Assembly (NCBI GenBank): GCA_965199745.1
Contig: CBDATB010000012.1
Coordinates: 1-64,000, forward strand
DNA length: 64,000 nt
Origin: CBDATB01 sp965199745
Lineage (GTDB): Bacteria; Bacteroidota; Bacteroidia; Cytophagales; Flammeovirgaceae
Reading direction: 5' to 3'
Positions 19,461 to 28,604 of this stretch are shown piece by piece. Position 1 is the first letter of the stretch, and every line of letters starts with the position of its first letter. The position numbers and the translations under genes are program-made. Below the pieces are notes generated by a model. It saw only the letters and a list, made by a program, of their open reading frames with translations, made no database searches and was not told the origin of the DNA.

Positions 19461-20360
19461 TCATATTTTATCCAACAACAAAGTAATTTGTACTAAAGGA
19501 AGGTAAATTAGAGAGGTGAACAGTAATTTCTTGGCATATTGGTCACTGCTTTTTATGAGCAGCATGAGTGAGGCGACAGAAAATAGCAAGCCTACTGAAG
19601 TAACAATGACTGTAGAAGTAAGCCCAGTTAGATTGTAGTAAGCTGGCAACATACCGAAAGGAATTAGCAGAAGTGTGTAAGTCATGATTTGTGCGGCAGA
19701 CTGAATACCTTTTCCATCTTTAGAGGGAAGCATCTTGAATCCGGCTTTGCGGTAATCTTCATCGGCGAGCCATGCAATAGCCCAAAAGTGTGGAAATTGC
19801 CAGATAAATTGAAACCCAAAAATTATAAAAGCAATAACAGAAAAACCGCCCGTAGCAGCTACCCAACCGATCATCGGAGGCAAAGCACCTGGAAAAGCAC
19901 CTACTAATACGCATAGCGGCGTAATTTTCTTTAGGGGTGTGTAAATGAAACCATACACCACCATTGAAAAAAAGCACAGTAAGCCACTCAACAAATTAAT
20001 ATAAACAACCAGTAAAAGCATTCCTGTAAAAGCTAATACACAGCCTAAAAAAATAGCTTCTTTTGTTGACAAATTACCAGCCGGTAAAGGGCGGTTTTGT
20101 GTACGCTTCATCAGCTTATCAGACTCTTTTTCAATAATTTGGTTGATAATATTTGCTGCTCCGGTTATCATGAAGGTTGCTATGGAGAATGAAAATATCC
20201 GAGTCCAATCGTGCGTACCTTCCCAACCCAACAAATACCCAAAAATCCCTGAAAATACTACAGAAACACTCAACCTAGATTTGGTTAGTATCAACGACTC
20301 TTTTAACTTAAAACGTAGACTATTAGCATGTGATATGGAATAAATATTGTCGGTAGGCAT
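19461..20360 (-). CDS. ctaB: Haem O synthase (protohaem IX farnesyltransferase)
   Basis: CtaB/COX10 adds a farnesyl group to haem B to form haem O, the precursor of haem A in cytochrome oxidases. It is a UbiA-superfamily membrane prenyltransferase of about 300 residues. The first prenyl-diphosphate-binding region is N-INQIIEKESDKLMKRTQNRP, with the family's MKRT-RPLP, and the second is ADEDYRKAGFKMLP. Eight or nine hydrophobic segments are visible. The start at 20360 gives MPTDNIYSISHANSLRFKLK. It lies 11 bases behind ctaA on the same strand, so the two haem A genes form an operon. Confidence 0.95.
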   Translation of the reverse strand: MPTDNIYSISHANSLRFKLKESLILTKSRLSVSVVFSGIFGYLLGWEGTHDWTRIFSFSIATFMITGAANIINQIIEKESDKLMKRTQNRPLPAGNLSTKEAIFLGCVLAFTGMLLLVVYINLLSGLLCFFSMVVYGFIYTPLKKITPLCVLVGAFPGALPPMIGWVAATGGFSVIAFIIFGFQFIWQFPHFWAIAWLADEDYRKAGFKMLPSKDGKGIQSAAQIMTYTLLLIPFGMLPAYYNLTGLTSTVIVTSVGLLFSVASLMLLIKSSDQYAKKLLFTSLIYLPLVQITLLLDKI

Positions 20361-20371
20361 GCTTTTTAATG

Positions 20372-21445
20372 TTAAGTTTTTGGTACTAAACTATGTTTTT
20401 TTGAGTAATAAAGTATAAAAAATAAATAGCCTTGTAAACTAAACACGAGCATCGCCAATAAAAGATGAATGGGTTGTGCTGGCGGTGGGATAGCAAAATA
20501 AGCCATTACAACACCTGCTAGTATCTCTAAAATAATAAAAAGCGTCAATAGTTGGATCATCCTAACGATAGGTTTTACTTTTTTGTTTCGCCGATAGATT
20601 TCATACAGCCAATACAAATTCAGCACTAAAATAAACGAAGAAAATGAGCGGTGAAAATAAAAAGTATATGCCAGATTTTCTATCCAAAGGTCGCGCTGAA
20701 GAAAATTAAAAACCTGCGCAATATGGTCAATATTTTCCCTGACTTGCGTACCCAACACAATTTGAACTACCGAACAAAGTAATACGGCAATAGCAATTGC
20801 GTAAGTGTGTTTTACATAACGCAACTGATAGCTTTCTATCTGATTCTTATCTATTTTCACCAGAGTATAAACCAACAGTAAAACAATAACCATTGCAACA
20901 AGCATATGTACAGTAACCATCCACGAAATCAAATTTGTCGATACGACAATAGACCCAATCCAGCCCTGAAATATAGTGAGCAGCAGTATACTAGCACACA
21001 AAACTACTAAGCTGCGGTTTTGACTCCAGTGCGACAATGATACCACAAAAAGACCCAAAAACACTAATCCTGTAAGTACTCCCAGCAGGCGGTTAACGTA
21101 TTCCGTCCACGTTTTATAAGGATTAAAGTCAGCTTCTTTTAAAATAGACTCGTCTTGGAGAATATGCTTGGCTTGTTTGGTAAAACCCAGGTTGTTCAAG
21201 TATTTGGCAAATTGCTTGTTTTTTACAGCTCGTTTTCGGGCATATATGTCGCGATAATTGGGTGGCAACTCTTCAGCTTGTGTAGGAGGAATCCAACGGT
21301 CAAAGCATTTGGGCCAGTCGGGGCAACCCATACCTGAGCCTGTACTTCTTACAATACCTCCTGCTAAAATCAGTAAGTATACTATGCACAGTGCTGATAT
21401 TGTAAAAGACCTGATGTGAGTAAATTTAGAAGCAGAGCGATTCAA
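20372..21445 (-). CDS. ctaA: Haem A synthase (COX15/CtaA)
   Basis: CtaA/COX15 oxidises haem O to haem A in the inner membrane. The 357-residue protein has about eight membrane segments and the GGIVRSTGSGMGCPDWPKCF signature directly after the first helix, which is diagnostic of the COX15 family. Conserved haem-ligand-type histidines are visible in TVHMLVAMV, YFHRSFSS and PIHLLLAML, and the EYVNRLLGVLTG motif corresponds to the family's E-x-x-x-R/H region. It is followed immediately by ctaB. The structural cytochrome oxidase genes are not in this window. Confidence 0.95.
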   Translation of the reverse strand: MNRSASKFTHIRSFTISALCIVYLLILAGGIVRSTGSGMGCPDWPKCFDRWIPPTQAEELPPNYRDIYARKRAVKNKQFAKYLNNLGFTKQAKHILQDESILKEADFNPYKTWTEYVNRLLGVLTGLVFLGLFVVSLSHWSQNRSLVVLCASILLLTIFQGWIGSIVVSTNLISWMVTVHMLVAMVIVLLLVYTLVKIDKNQIESYQLRYVKHTYAIAIAVLLCSVVQIVLGTQVRENIDHIAQVFNFLQRDLWIENLAYTFYFHRSFSSFILVLNLYWLYEIYRRNKKVKPIVRMIQLLTLFIILEILAGVVMAYFAIPPPAQPIHLLLAMLVFSLQGYLFFILYYSKKHSLVPKT

Positions 21446-21569
21446 AATAATTAAATGATGTGTGGTGAGGCTCGGTTATGTGTCTACAAATCAATACTTT
21501 TTAAAACTTAGATATCTGCCAAATGTTCTACTTTAGTGTGTGTTTAGGAAGAGTTATGGATGCTAAAAA

Positions 21570-22106
21570 TTACCTTTTTACAAAAGCTCTACTCAAGTCA
21601 AAGAAACCGAAAGAATCTTTGTAACTCCTAAATAATCTCGTCATATGCTCATAGTAATTAACAGCCATTGCTTTCATTAATTTAGCTTTAATCTTTACAT
21701 CTGCATCAAAAATCTCTTGGATATTCGTGTGTGGAATAACATATATTTCCGACATATCTGCATTTGACACCGCGTTGTAAAATCTTCTGGTATTAGGTAA
21801 TATGGCATTGTCGCCAAAGCTATCAGTACTTTTCATACGTGTAAGTTCTTCAAATTTGTCATTAATATCCATATAAAGTGCTACTCGCCCTTTCTTAATA
21901 AGGTATAAAGCTTGGCCAGGATCCCCTCTAAAAAATATTACTTCATCTCTTGTATAATATCGCTGATGTAAGAATGGAAGAAATTCGGCAATTTCCTTGT
22001 GTTCTAAATCTGCAAACAGATAATTCTCAGATAAGAATTCAATCAAGTTTTCTTCCTGATTAGAATATTTTTTTTTTAATACGCTGAAAGGAGGTTTAAA
22101 TTTCAT
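21570..22106 (-). CDS. Cyclic-nucleotide-binding domain protein, no DNA-binding domain seen
   Basis: A 178-residue protein whose residues 30-140 form a Crp/Fnr-type CNB beta-roll (FLHQRYYTRDEVIFFRGDPG, QALYLIKKGRVALY, DSFGDNAIL). The usual C-terminal helix-turn-helix of Crp regulators is missing; only a helical tail of about 35 residues follows, ending DLSRAFVKR. It may be a stand-alone sensor or adaptor rather than a transcription factor. The start at 22106 (MKFKPPFSVLKKKYSN) is preceded by AT-rich DNA. It is divergent from the M16 peptidase pair, with 257 bases between them that could hold both promoters. Confidence 0.75.
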   Translation of the reverse strand: MKFKPPFSVLKKKYSNQEENLIEFLSENYLFADLEHKEIAEFLPFLHQRYYTRDEVIFFRGDPGQALYLIKKGRVALYMDINDKFEELTRMKSTDSFGDNAILPNTRRFYNAVSNADMSEIYVIPHTNIQEIFDADVKIKAKLMKAMAVNYYEHMTRLFRSYKDSFGFFDLSRAFVKR

Positions 22107-22363
22107 TTGAAAGGCAATTTAAAAGCTCAAAAGTAATCAATCTTATGCATCGGTTCTGATTTGTTAATGCAAAATAAAGTAATTTTACAAAACCTGCAAC
22201 TTTTGCATCAACATTTGACATTTATCATATTTTCTATTACTAAATTGCGTGGTTGATATATTACTGTTACCTTTACGAAGTCTGACGTGAGAAAAATATA
22301 CTAATTCTATCAAATTCTATCAAAACTGTTTTTATGTATTTCTAACAAAATGAGAAATTTTTT

Positions 22364-23680
22364 ATGAAAAAGTTACTTACTTTTACTGCTTGCCTGTGTA
22401 TTTGCTATTTTGCGTACGCACAACGCAACAAGATCGATTTTATCGAATACGATCTTGATAACGGTCTGCATGTTATTTTACACCAAGATAATAGTACGCC
22501 TATCGTAGCAGTTACTGTTTTGTATCATGTGGGTTCAAAAAATGAAAATCCCGAACGTACTGGTTTTGCTCACTTTTTCGAACACCTTTTGTTTGAAGGC
22601 TCAGAAAATATTGAGCGTGGGCAGTATGATAAGTTGGTGACGGGTGCTGGCGGTGCTTTGAATGCCAATACTTCTTTCGATAGAACTTTCTACTATGAAA
22701 TCTTGCCTTCCAATCAGCTGGAGTTGGGTTTATATCTTGAATCGGAAAGGCTGCTGCATGCAAAAATTGACAGTATTGGGGTGGCTACACAACGAGAGGT
22801 AGTAAAAGAAGAAAAAAGGCAGCGTTATGATAATCAGCCTTACGGAAGTTTTTTGATAGAAATGTTGAAAAACGCTTATAAAAAGCACCCTTATCGCTGG
22901 GCACCTATCGGTTCTTTGGAACACTTAAATGCTGCTAGTTTGGATGAATTTATGGGTTTTTATCGTACTTTTTATGTGCCCGAAAACGCTACTTTATCTA
23001 TTGCTGGAGACCTAAATATCGATCAAGCAAAGGCTTTAGTAGGCAAATATTTCGATGAAATTCCCAGAGGTAAAAAGCCCATCCCCAGACCGAATATCGT
23101 AGAACCCGAACAAAATGAAGAAGTCAGAGATGTAGTCTTTGACGATATCCAGCTACCTGCCGTATTATATGGCTATCATATGCCTGCACAAGGCACTAAA
23201 GATTATTATGCTATTGATATGTTAACTGCTGTACTGGCGCAAGGAGAGAGTTCACGCTTGCAGAAAACTATTGTGGATAAACAACAAAAAGCTCTTGCCA
23301 CTGGAAGCTTTCCAATGTCTGCTGAAGACCCTGGTTTGTTTATTACTTATGGCATTGCTAATGTAGGAATAAATGTTGAAGAGCTTGAAAAATCGCTTGA
23401 AGCAGAAATTGAAAAGGTTAAAAGAAATCTCATTACCGAGAGAGAATTTCAGAAAATCCGAAACCAGACAGAAAATGATTTTGTCAACAGCAATGCCATA
23501 ATAGCAGGTATTGCCGAGAGCTTAGCTGATTATCACGTCTACTTCGGAGATGCTAACCTGATCAATACTGAAATTGACCGATATATGAAAGTAACCCGCG
23601 AAGATATACAACAGGCAGCGCAAAAGTATCTTAAGAAAGAGAATCGCGTTGCTCTTCATTATTTACCTAAAAAAAGATGA
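22364..23680 (+). CDS. M16 family zinc peptidase, catalytic subunit
   Basis: An exported 438-residue pitrilysin-family peptidase. A signal peptide (MKKLLTFTACLCICYFAYAQ) precedes the M16 domain. The inverted zinc motif HFFEH (HxxEH) is present at about residues 71-75 and the distal glutamate lies in VVKEEKRQRYDNQPY. It therefore keeps all catalytic residues and should cut short peptides in the periplasm. It overlaps the next gene by four bases (ATGA). The pairing of a short catalytic M16 protein with a longer partner lacking HxxEH is common in Bacteroidota and mirrors the mitochondrial processing peptidase arrangement. Confidence 0.93.
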   Translation: MKKLLTFTACLCICYFAYAQRNKIDFIEYDLDNGLHVILHQDNSTPIVAVTVLYHVGSKNENPERTGFAHFFEHLLFEGSENIERGQYDKLVTGAGGALNANTSFDRTFYYEILPSNQLELGLYLESERLLHAKIDSIGVATQREVVKEEKRQRYDNQPYGSFLIEMLKNAYKKHPYRWAPIGSLEHLNAASLDEFMGFYRTFYVPENATLSIAGDLNIDQAKALVGKYFDEIPRGKKPIPRPNIVEPEQNEEVRDVVFDDIQLPAVLYGYHMPAQGTKDYYAIDMLTAVLAQGESSRLQKTIVDKQQKALATGSFPMSAEDPGLFITYGIANVGINVEELEKSLEAEIEKVKRNLITEREFQKIRNQTENDFVNSNAIIAGIAESLADYHVYFGDANLINTEIDRYMKVTREDIQQAAQKYLKKENRVALHYLPKKR

Positions 23681-25752
23681 CTAAAATGAAAAAACAACTA
23701 TTAACTTTCACATTGTGCCTGACAGGAGTAAACCTTTGCGCACAAGTAGACAGGAGTAAGATCCCTGCACCCGGTCCAGCTCCTGAAATTAAAGTAGCCG
23801 AGCCACAGACTTTCCAACTAAAAAATGGTTTAAAGGTATTCGTGGTAGAAAACCATAAACTGCCGCGAGTATCTTTTACGCTAACTATTGATAGCGACCC
23901 GATTATAGAAGGAAAAAAAGCGGGTTATGCGCAAATTGCCGGAGAGATGCTCAGAAGAGGTACAACAAAACGCTCAAAAGACGAACTGGACGAAGCCATT
24001 GACTTTATAGGTGCTTCTTTATCGACCAGCTCCACCGGTATATATGCTGCCTCTTTAAAAAAACACGTTGATGAATTGCTTGAACTGACTGCTGACATAT
24101 TACTTAATCCTGCCTTTCTTCAACAGGAATTAGAGAAAATTAGAACACAAACACTCTCTGGGCTGGCAGCAGCTAAAGACGACCCCGACGCTATTGCCGC
24201 TAATTTGCAAAATGTGCTTTTGTATGGCAAAGACCATCCCTATGGCGAACTGACAACAGAACAGACCGTAGAGTACATTACTTTAGAAGATTGTAAGAAG
24301 TACTACAAAACCTATTTCAAGCCAAATATCTCATATCTGGCCATTGTAGGAGATATTACGGAGAAAGAAGCACAAAAATTGGTAAAAAAATATTTTAGCC
24401 AGTGGAAAAAAGGCGATGTACCCAAAGTCCAATATAGTATACCTCAACCGCCAGAAAAAGTGCAGGTGGCTATAGTAGATAGACCAAACGCTGTTCAGTC
24501 CGTAATAAAAATACTCTACCCAATCGCACTAAATCCTAGTAGCCCTGATGTTATCAAAAGTGATTTGATGAATAAAATATTGGGAGGAGGCTTCTCAGGC
24601 AGACTTTTTGCTAATCTCAGAGAAACACATGCTTATACTTACGGTGCTTATTCTAGTTTATCTTCTGATAAACTGGTAGGTAGTTTTTCGGCTAATGCCA
24701 GTGTGAGAAATGCCGTTACTGACAGTGCTGTTACGCAGTTTTTCGTAGAACTTAACCGTATTCGAGACACAAAAGTAACTGCAATAGAGCTAGAAAGAAT
24801 GCAAAATTACACCACCGGATCTTTTGCCCGACAGCTCGAAAACCCAGCTACTGTTGCCCGTTTTGCTTTGAATATCGAACGCTACGGCTTGCCAAAAGAC
24901 TATTATAAAAGCTACCTCAAAAAGGTGGCTGCTATTAATATTGACGACATACACGCTATAGCTAATAAATACATCCTTCCTAAAAATGCTTATATACTGG
25001 CAGTGGGCAAGGCAGATGAAATTGCAGAAAAACTGACTGGTTTTGGCAAACTAACATACTACGATATTTACGGAGAAGAATATACACCTTCAAAAGATAT
25101 TCCGACCGACTTAACAGCACAAAAAGTAATTGCTAATTATATCAGTGCAATTGGAGGGCAAGAAAATATAGAAAAGATTAAAGACCTCAAAATATCTATG
25201 AAAGCACTTTTCGGACCGCAGGAGGAGATTATCATAGATCTTATTCAGAAAGCACCTAATTACTCTTTGACAACTATAAGTGTTAGTGGAAATGCCATGG
25301 GTAAGGAGGTTTTTGACGGAAAGAATATTACAAAATATGAGATGGGAAACAAACTACCTTCAAATGAGGGTGAAAGAAAAGATGCAGCGGTGGAATCTTA
25401 CATAGTCCCAGAACTTAGTTTTGACCAAACCGGTGTTGACGTCGCTCTTATCGGAAAAGAGCGTATCGAAGGGCAAGATGCCTATGCAGTGAGCGTTACC
25501 TTACCTTCAGGCAAACAAAAAATGTACTACTATGATACTAAAACAAACTTAAAGGTAAGAGAAACTGAAACGGTGCAAATACCAGGCGGTGAGATGGTAA
25601 TGGTCAAAGACCTACTTTCTTATATAGAGAAGGCAGGGGTTAAATTTCCTTCAGTCGTTATGATCCCTCTGGGACCTCAAAAAGCAAAAGCTGAATTAGT
25701 CAATATTGAAGTAAATACCGGAGTAGGAGACAGCGCATTTGCTACCGAATAA
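23677..25752 (+). CDS. M16 family peptidase-like partner with extra C-terminal domain
   Basis: A 691-residue exported partner of the preceding peptidase. The signal peptide is best from the ATG at 23686 (MKKQLLTFTLCLTGVNLCAQ). Where the zinc motif should be, the sequence reads GYAQIAGEMLRRGT, so HxxEH is absent and this subunit is probably non-catalytic. The substrate-binding R/Y region of the second half is present (GRLFANLRETHAYTYGAYSS). After about residue 465 comes an additional domain of some 220 residues (AQKVIANYISAIGGQENIEK...), resembling the lipoprotein-carrier-like beta domain often attached to these proteins. Translation is coupled to the upstream gene. Confidence 0.9.
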   Translation: MTKMKKQLLTFTLCLTGVNLCAQVDRSKIPAPGPAPEIKVAEPQTFQLKNGLKVFVVENHKLPRVSFTLTIDSDPIIEGKKAGYAQIAGEMLRRGTTKRSKDELDEAIDFIGASLSTSSTGIYAASLKKHVDELLELTADILLNPAFLQQELEKIRTQTLSGLAAAKDDPDAIAANLQNVLLYGKDHPYGELTTEQTVEYITLEDCKKYYKTYFKPNISYLAIVGDITEKEAQKLVKKYFSQWKKGDVPKVQYSIPQPPEKVQVAIVDRPNAVQSVIKILYPIALNPSSPDVIKSDLMNKILGGGFSGRLFANLRETHAYTYGAYSSLSSDKLVGSFSANASVRNAVTDSAVTQFFVELNRIRDTKVTAIELERMQNYTTGSFARQLENPATVARFALNIERYGLPKDYYKSYLKKVAAINIDDIHAIANKYILPKNAYILAVGKADEIAEKLTGFGKLTYYDIYGEEYTPSKDIPTDLTAQKVIANYISAIGGQENIEKIKDLKISMKALFGPQEEIIIDLIQKAPNYSLTTISVSGNAMGKEVFDGKNITKYEMGNKLPSNEGERKDAAVESYIVPELSFDQTGVDVALIGKERIEGQDAYAVSVTLPSGKQKMYYYDTKTNLKVRETETVQIPGGEMVMVKDLLSYIEKAGVKFPSVVMIPLGPQKAKAELVNIEVNTGVGDSAFATE

Positions 25753-25765
25753 ACTATATGAATTA

Positions 25766-25822
25766 AGAACGTGTTTGGGTTAAAATTCTTAGGCTAAATA
25801 GGGTTTCTTCCAAATGCGTTCT
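25766..25822. terminator. 13-base-pair inverted repeat between convergent genes
   Basis: AGAACGTGTTTGG (25766-25778) pairs with CCAAATGCGTTCT (25810-25822) over all 13 positions, counting two G-T wobbles, with a 31-base loop. It sits between the ends of the convergent M16 and amidohydrolase genes, where a bidirectional terminator would be expected, but no strong T-run follows on either side. It could also be the ends of a very small mobile element. Confidence 0.4.
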
Positions 25823-25853
25823 AATCTCTTCAAAATACATTCGTAGATAGTTA

Positions 25854-27479
25854 TTACTCATATACTCGAACACCTCCGACAAAAGTTTGTAATACGTTTA
25901 CCCTACGCAAGTTTTCTTGTCTAATCTCCATAATATCTTTATCTAATATTACAAAGTCTGCCCACTTACCAACTTCGATGCTGCCTTTTTCCTGTTCTTC
26001 AAAATTGGCGTAAGCTGCCCAAATCGTCATAGCTTTGAGTGCTTCCTTCCTGCTAACACTATTTTCAATCTGAAAACCACCTTTAGGAAATCCTTCAATA
26101 TCTCGGCGTGCAACAGCTGCATGGAATCCGTACAACGGGTTGATATGTTCTACCGGAAAATCACTTCCAAAAGCAATCAATTCATTTTGTTTTAATAAAT
26201 TCTTAAAAGCGTAAGCCGTTTTTACACGTTCTTTTCCTAACCTATCGGCAGCCCAGTACATATCTGAAGTACAATGTGTGGGCTGCACCGACGGAATGAT
26301 ATTATAGGCAGCAAATTTTTTTAAATCCGACGGTGCGACTACTTGAGCATGCTCTATACGCCAACGCTTGTTATTAGCTTTTTTTAAGTACTGCCCATAA
26401 ATATTTAGTACCAAGCGGTTGGCAGAATCACCAATACAGTGTGTATTTACTTGGAAGCCTGCTTCATTAATTTCACTAATAACCTGACTTAGATCTTCGG
26501 GATTATTAAGCAAAAAACCATTACTCTGGGGTTTGTCTTGATAAGGAACAAGCAAACAAGCCCCCCGAGACCCCAGAGCCCCGTCGGCATACAACTTAAA
26601 TGAGCGTACGTTAAGCCTATTAGTTTTAATAGTTCCTGTGTTAAAGAAGTATTCTTTATCAAGAGGATTAATCATTGCATAAATACGTATATTGAGTTCT
26701 CCGTTGCGCTGCATACTGTTCAAAAGCATAATCTGTTTTTTGCGCAGACCTGCCTCTGAGAGCGTGGTTAATCCTACAGTAAAACAGGCATTTTGGGCTT
26801 GAACCAAAGATGCACGTATTTGTTTTTCAGAAGTTTTGGGTATATTTTTTTTTACTAATTGAATAGCATTGTCTATTAGGATACCAGTGGGTTCTCCGTT
26901 TTCGACAACAATCTCCCCACCGGCAATTTTGGTTTCGGTACTAATTCCCGCTAAGTCAATAGCTTTTTGGTTCACAAGTATCGCATGCCCATCGATGCGA
27001 GTCAGAGCAATGGGGCGGTTAGGGAAGAGGGCATCAAGTTTTGCTTTGTTTGGAAACTGCTTTATTTTCCAATCATTCTGATCCCAGCCTCTGCCAATAA
27101 TCCAAGTGCTAAGCGATGATTTTTCAGCATAGGTAGCAACTCTTTCTATGACTGCGTCGTAAGACGTTGTTCCGGTTAAGTTAACTTCCCTGAGAGATTG
27201 GGCAAACTCGAAAAAATGGCAGTGGGCATCAATAAAGCCAGGACATACTATCCTTTGTTGAGCATCTACTATTGTAGCGGCTTGGTACTTTTTTCGAATC
27301 GCTGTATCACTACCCACAGCCACGAACTTCCCATCTTTTACAGCTAGAGCTGAGGTGATAGAAAAATTACTATCAACAGTGTAAATTTTAGCATTGGTAA
27401 GTATCAAATCTGCTGTCTCTTGTTGTTTACAGGCATTGAATAAGAGGAGGCTGAAAAATGTAAAGTATAGGTGTTTCAT
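25854..27479 (-). CDS. Amidohydrolase family lipoprotein (YtcJ-like)
   Basis: A 541-residue metal-dependent hydrolase of the amidohydrolase_3 family (YtcJ/NfdA-like), with a lipoprotein signal ending LLLFNAC. Metal and catalytic motifs are visible in order: DAHCHFFEF (HxH), the lysine region FKLYADGALGSRGA, NTHCIGD (His), RIEHAQ (His) and GSDFPVEHINP (Asp). Related enzymes hydrolyse N-substituted formamides or amides; the substrate here is unknown. The lipobox places it at the periplasmic side of a membrane. It is a single gene convergent with the M16 pair. Confidence 0.9.
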   Translation of the reverse strand: MKHLYFTFFSLLLFNACKQQETADLILTNAKIYTVDSNFSITSALAVKDGKFVAVGSDTAIRKKYQAATIVDAQQRIVCPGFIDAHCHFFEFAQSLREVNLTGTTSYDAVIERVATYAEKSSLSTWIIGRGWDQNDWKIKQFPNKAKLDALFPNRPIALTRIDGHAILVNQKAIDLAGISTETKIAGGEIVVENGEPTGILIDNAIQLVKKNIPKTSEKQIRASLVQAQNACFTVGLTTLSEAGLRKKQIMLLNSMQRNGELNIRIYAMINPLDKEYFFNTGTIKTNRLNVRSFKLYADGALGSRGACLLVPYQDKPQSNGFLLNNPEDLSQVISEINEAGFQVNTHCIGDSANRLVLNIYGQYLKKANNKRWRIEHAQVVAPSDLKKFAAYNIIPSVQPTHCTSDMYWAADRLGKERVKTAYAFKNLLKQNELIAFGSDFPVEHINPLYGFHAAVARRDIEGFPKGGFQIENSVSRKEALKAMTIWAAYANFEEQEKGSIEVGKWADFVILDKDIMEIRQENLRRVNVLQTFVGGVRVYE

Positions 27480-27574
27480 ATTTTTTATACTAGCAGTGAT
27501 TAAAAATAAGTTTTTAACTTGGGTAATAAATAAGAATGATACGCTTTTTATTCTCTAATATAGAATTTATTTGG

Positions 27575-27582
27575 TACATTTG
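27575..27582 (+). promoter_or_regulatory. Candidate Bacteroidota -7 box
   Basis: TACATTTG matches the TAnnTTTG -7 consensus 44 bases before the ATG of the small lipoprotein. No good -33 TTTG is seen at the expected distance, so support is weak. Confidence 0.3.
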
Positions 27583-27625
27583 TTGTTAATACATTGTAAG
27601 AAACAATACTTATTGTAGAACTATT

Positions 27626-27790
27626 ATGGCAAATATGTTAAAATTAAAGAATATACTATTGATAATAGTATTTATTGTAGGGCTTTCTGCCTGTGCAACT
27701 ACTTATAAAACTTGTCCGACCTATTTAAAAAATCATCAGCCCCAGCAAGAGAAGAATATTTTTTCATCTGCTGATGAAGGCAACATTTGA
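27626..27790 (+). CDS. Small lipoprotein, 54 residues
   Basis: This short ORF reads MANMLKLKNILLIIVFIVGL and then SACATTYKTCPTYLKNHQ, ending after 54 residues at a TGA (27788-27790). The N-terminus is a textbook lipoprotein signal with lipobox LSAC. The mature part is only about 30 residues, with a second cysteine six residues after the lipid-bearing one. It lies on the plus strand between two minus-strand genes, with a candidate -7 box 44 bases upstream. Tiny lipoproteins of this kind are common next to housekeeping genes in Bacteroidota, and their roles are unknown. Confidence 0.65.
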   Translation: MANMLKLKNILLIIVFIVGLSACATTYKTCPTYLKNHQPQQEKNIFSSADEGNI

Positions 27791-27804
27791 TAAATAAAGC
27801 CTTC

Positions 27805-28362
27805 TTATCGCTTTTTAGGGAACTTCATACGATAAGTTGCCTTCACTTTGCCTCTCGTGATTGCTTGCAACTTCCCTTCAATTAAACGTTTTTTCAAAGG
27901 ATCAATGTGTTCTATGAATAATTTTCCTTCCAGGTGGTCGTATTCATGTTGGATTACTCTGGCAACAATACCTCCAAATTTTTCTTCACGCTCACTCCAA
28001 TTTTCATCAAAATAATGTATTGTAATTGTATCAGGCCTAGTTACTTCACCTCGTATATTGGGTATACTCAAACAGCCTTCTTCAAAAAGAAATTCTTTGC
28101 CTTTTTCCTCGATTTTCTGAGGGTTTATAAAGACTTTTTTTGAATTTTTTAAATTGTCTTTGTCAATAGGTTCAGGGTCTATAACAAATATTCTGATGCT
28201 TTTTCCAATTTGGGGAGCTGCCAGCCCCACTCCCTCTGCAGCGTACATTGTTTCAAACATATCTTCTACTAATTTTTTTATATTTGTATCACTACTTTTT
28301 GAAACTTCTTTTGCTACCTTTTTTAGTATAGGATCACCGTAGGCGATAATAGGATAAATCAT
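27805..28362 (-). CDS. def: Peptide deformylase
   Basis: Removes the N-formyl group from nascent proteins. All three catalytic motifs are intact: GVGLAAPQIG (motif 1), EGCLSIP (motif 2, metal-binding Cys) and QHEYDHLEG (motif 3, HExxH-type). The length of 185 residues is normal for type I enzymes. The start at 28362 (MIYPIIAYGDPILKKVAKEV) matches the family, where IVxYGDPVLRK opens the protein. It is convergent with the small lipoprotein and divergent from sufB. Confidence 0.96.
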   Translation of the reverse strand: MIYPIIAYGDPILKKVAKEVSKSSDTNIKKLVEDMFETMYAAEGVGLAAPQIGKSIRIFVIDPEPIDKDNLKNSKKVFINPQKIEEKGKEFLFEEGCLSIPNIRGEVTRPDTITIHYFDENWSEREEKFGGIVARVIQHEYDHLEGKLFIEHIDPLKKRLIEGKLQAITRGKVKATYRMKFPKKR

Positions 28363-28504
28363 GGAACAGGTACTTTAATAAGTTTTGCAAGAGTACGTTT
28401 GAGAAAAACTTGCTACAAATTTACTCTGAATTTATTACTTATTCTACCCTATTGAATTAAGAATAATTTTTTTCAAAACGTAAGACTAATTTAAAAATAT
28501 TGCA

Positions 28505-28512
28505 TACTTTTG
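28505..28512 (+). promoter_or_regulatory. Candidate Bacteroidota -7 box for sufB
   Basis: TACTTTTG fits TAnnTTTG, 93 bases before the sufB ATG in the AT-rich divergent def-sufB intergenic region. A matching -33 element is not evident. Confidence 0.3.
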
Positions 28513-28604
28513 TTTGTAGGCTAATCTAGTAGCGTTGAATATAAAAGAACATTATAAGGCTTAAAAAGTTATATATGTTCATATAAGTAAAATCAACTAA
28601 AGTT

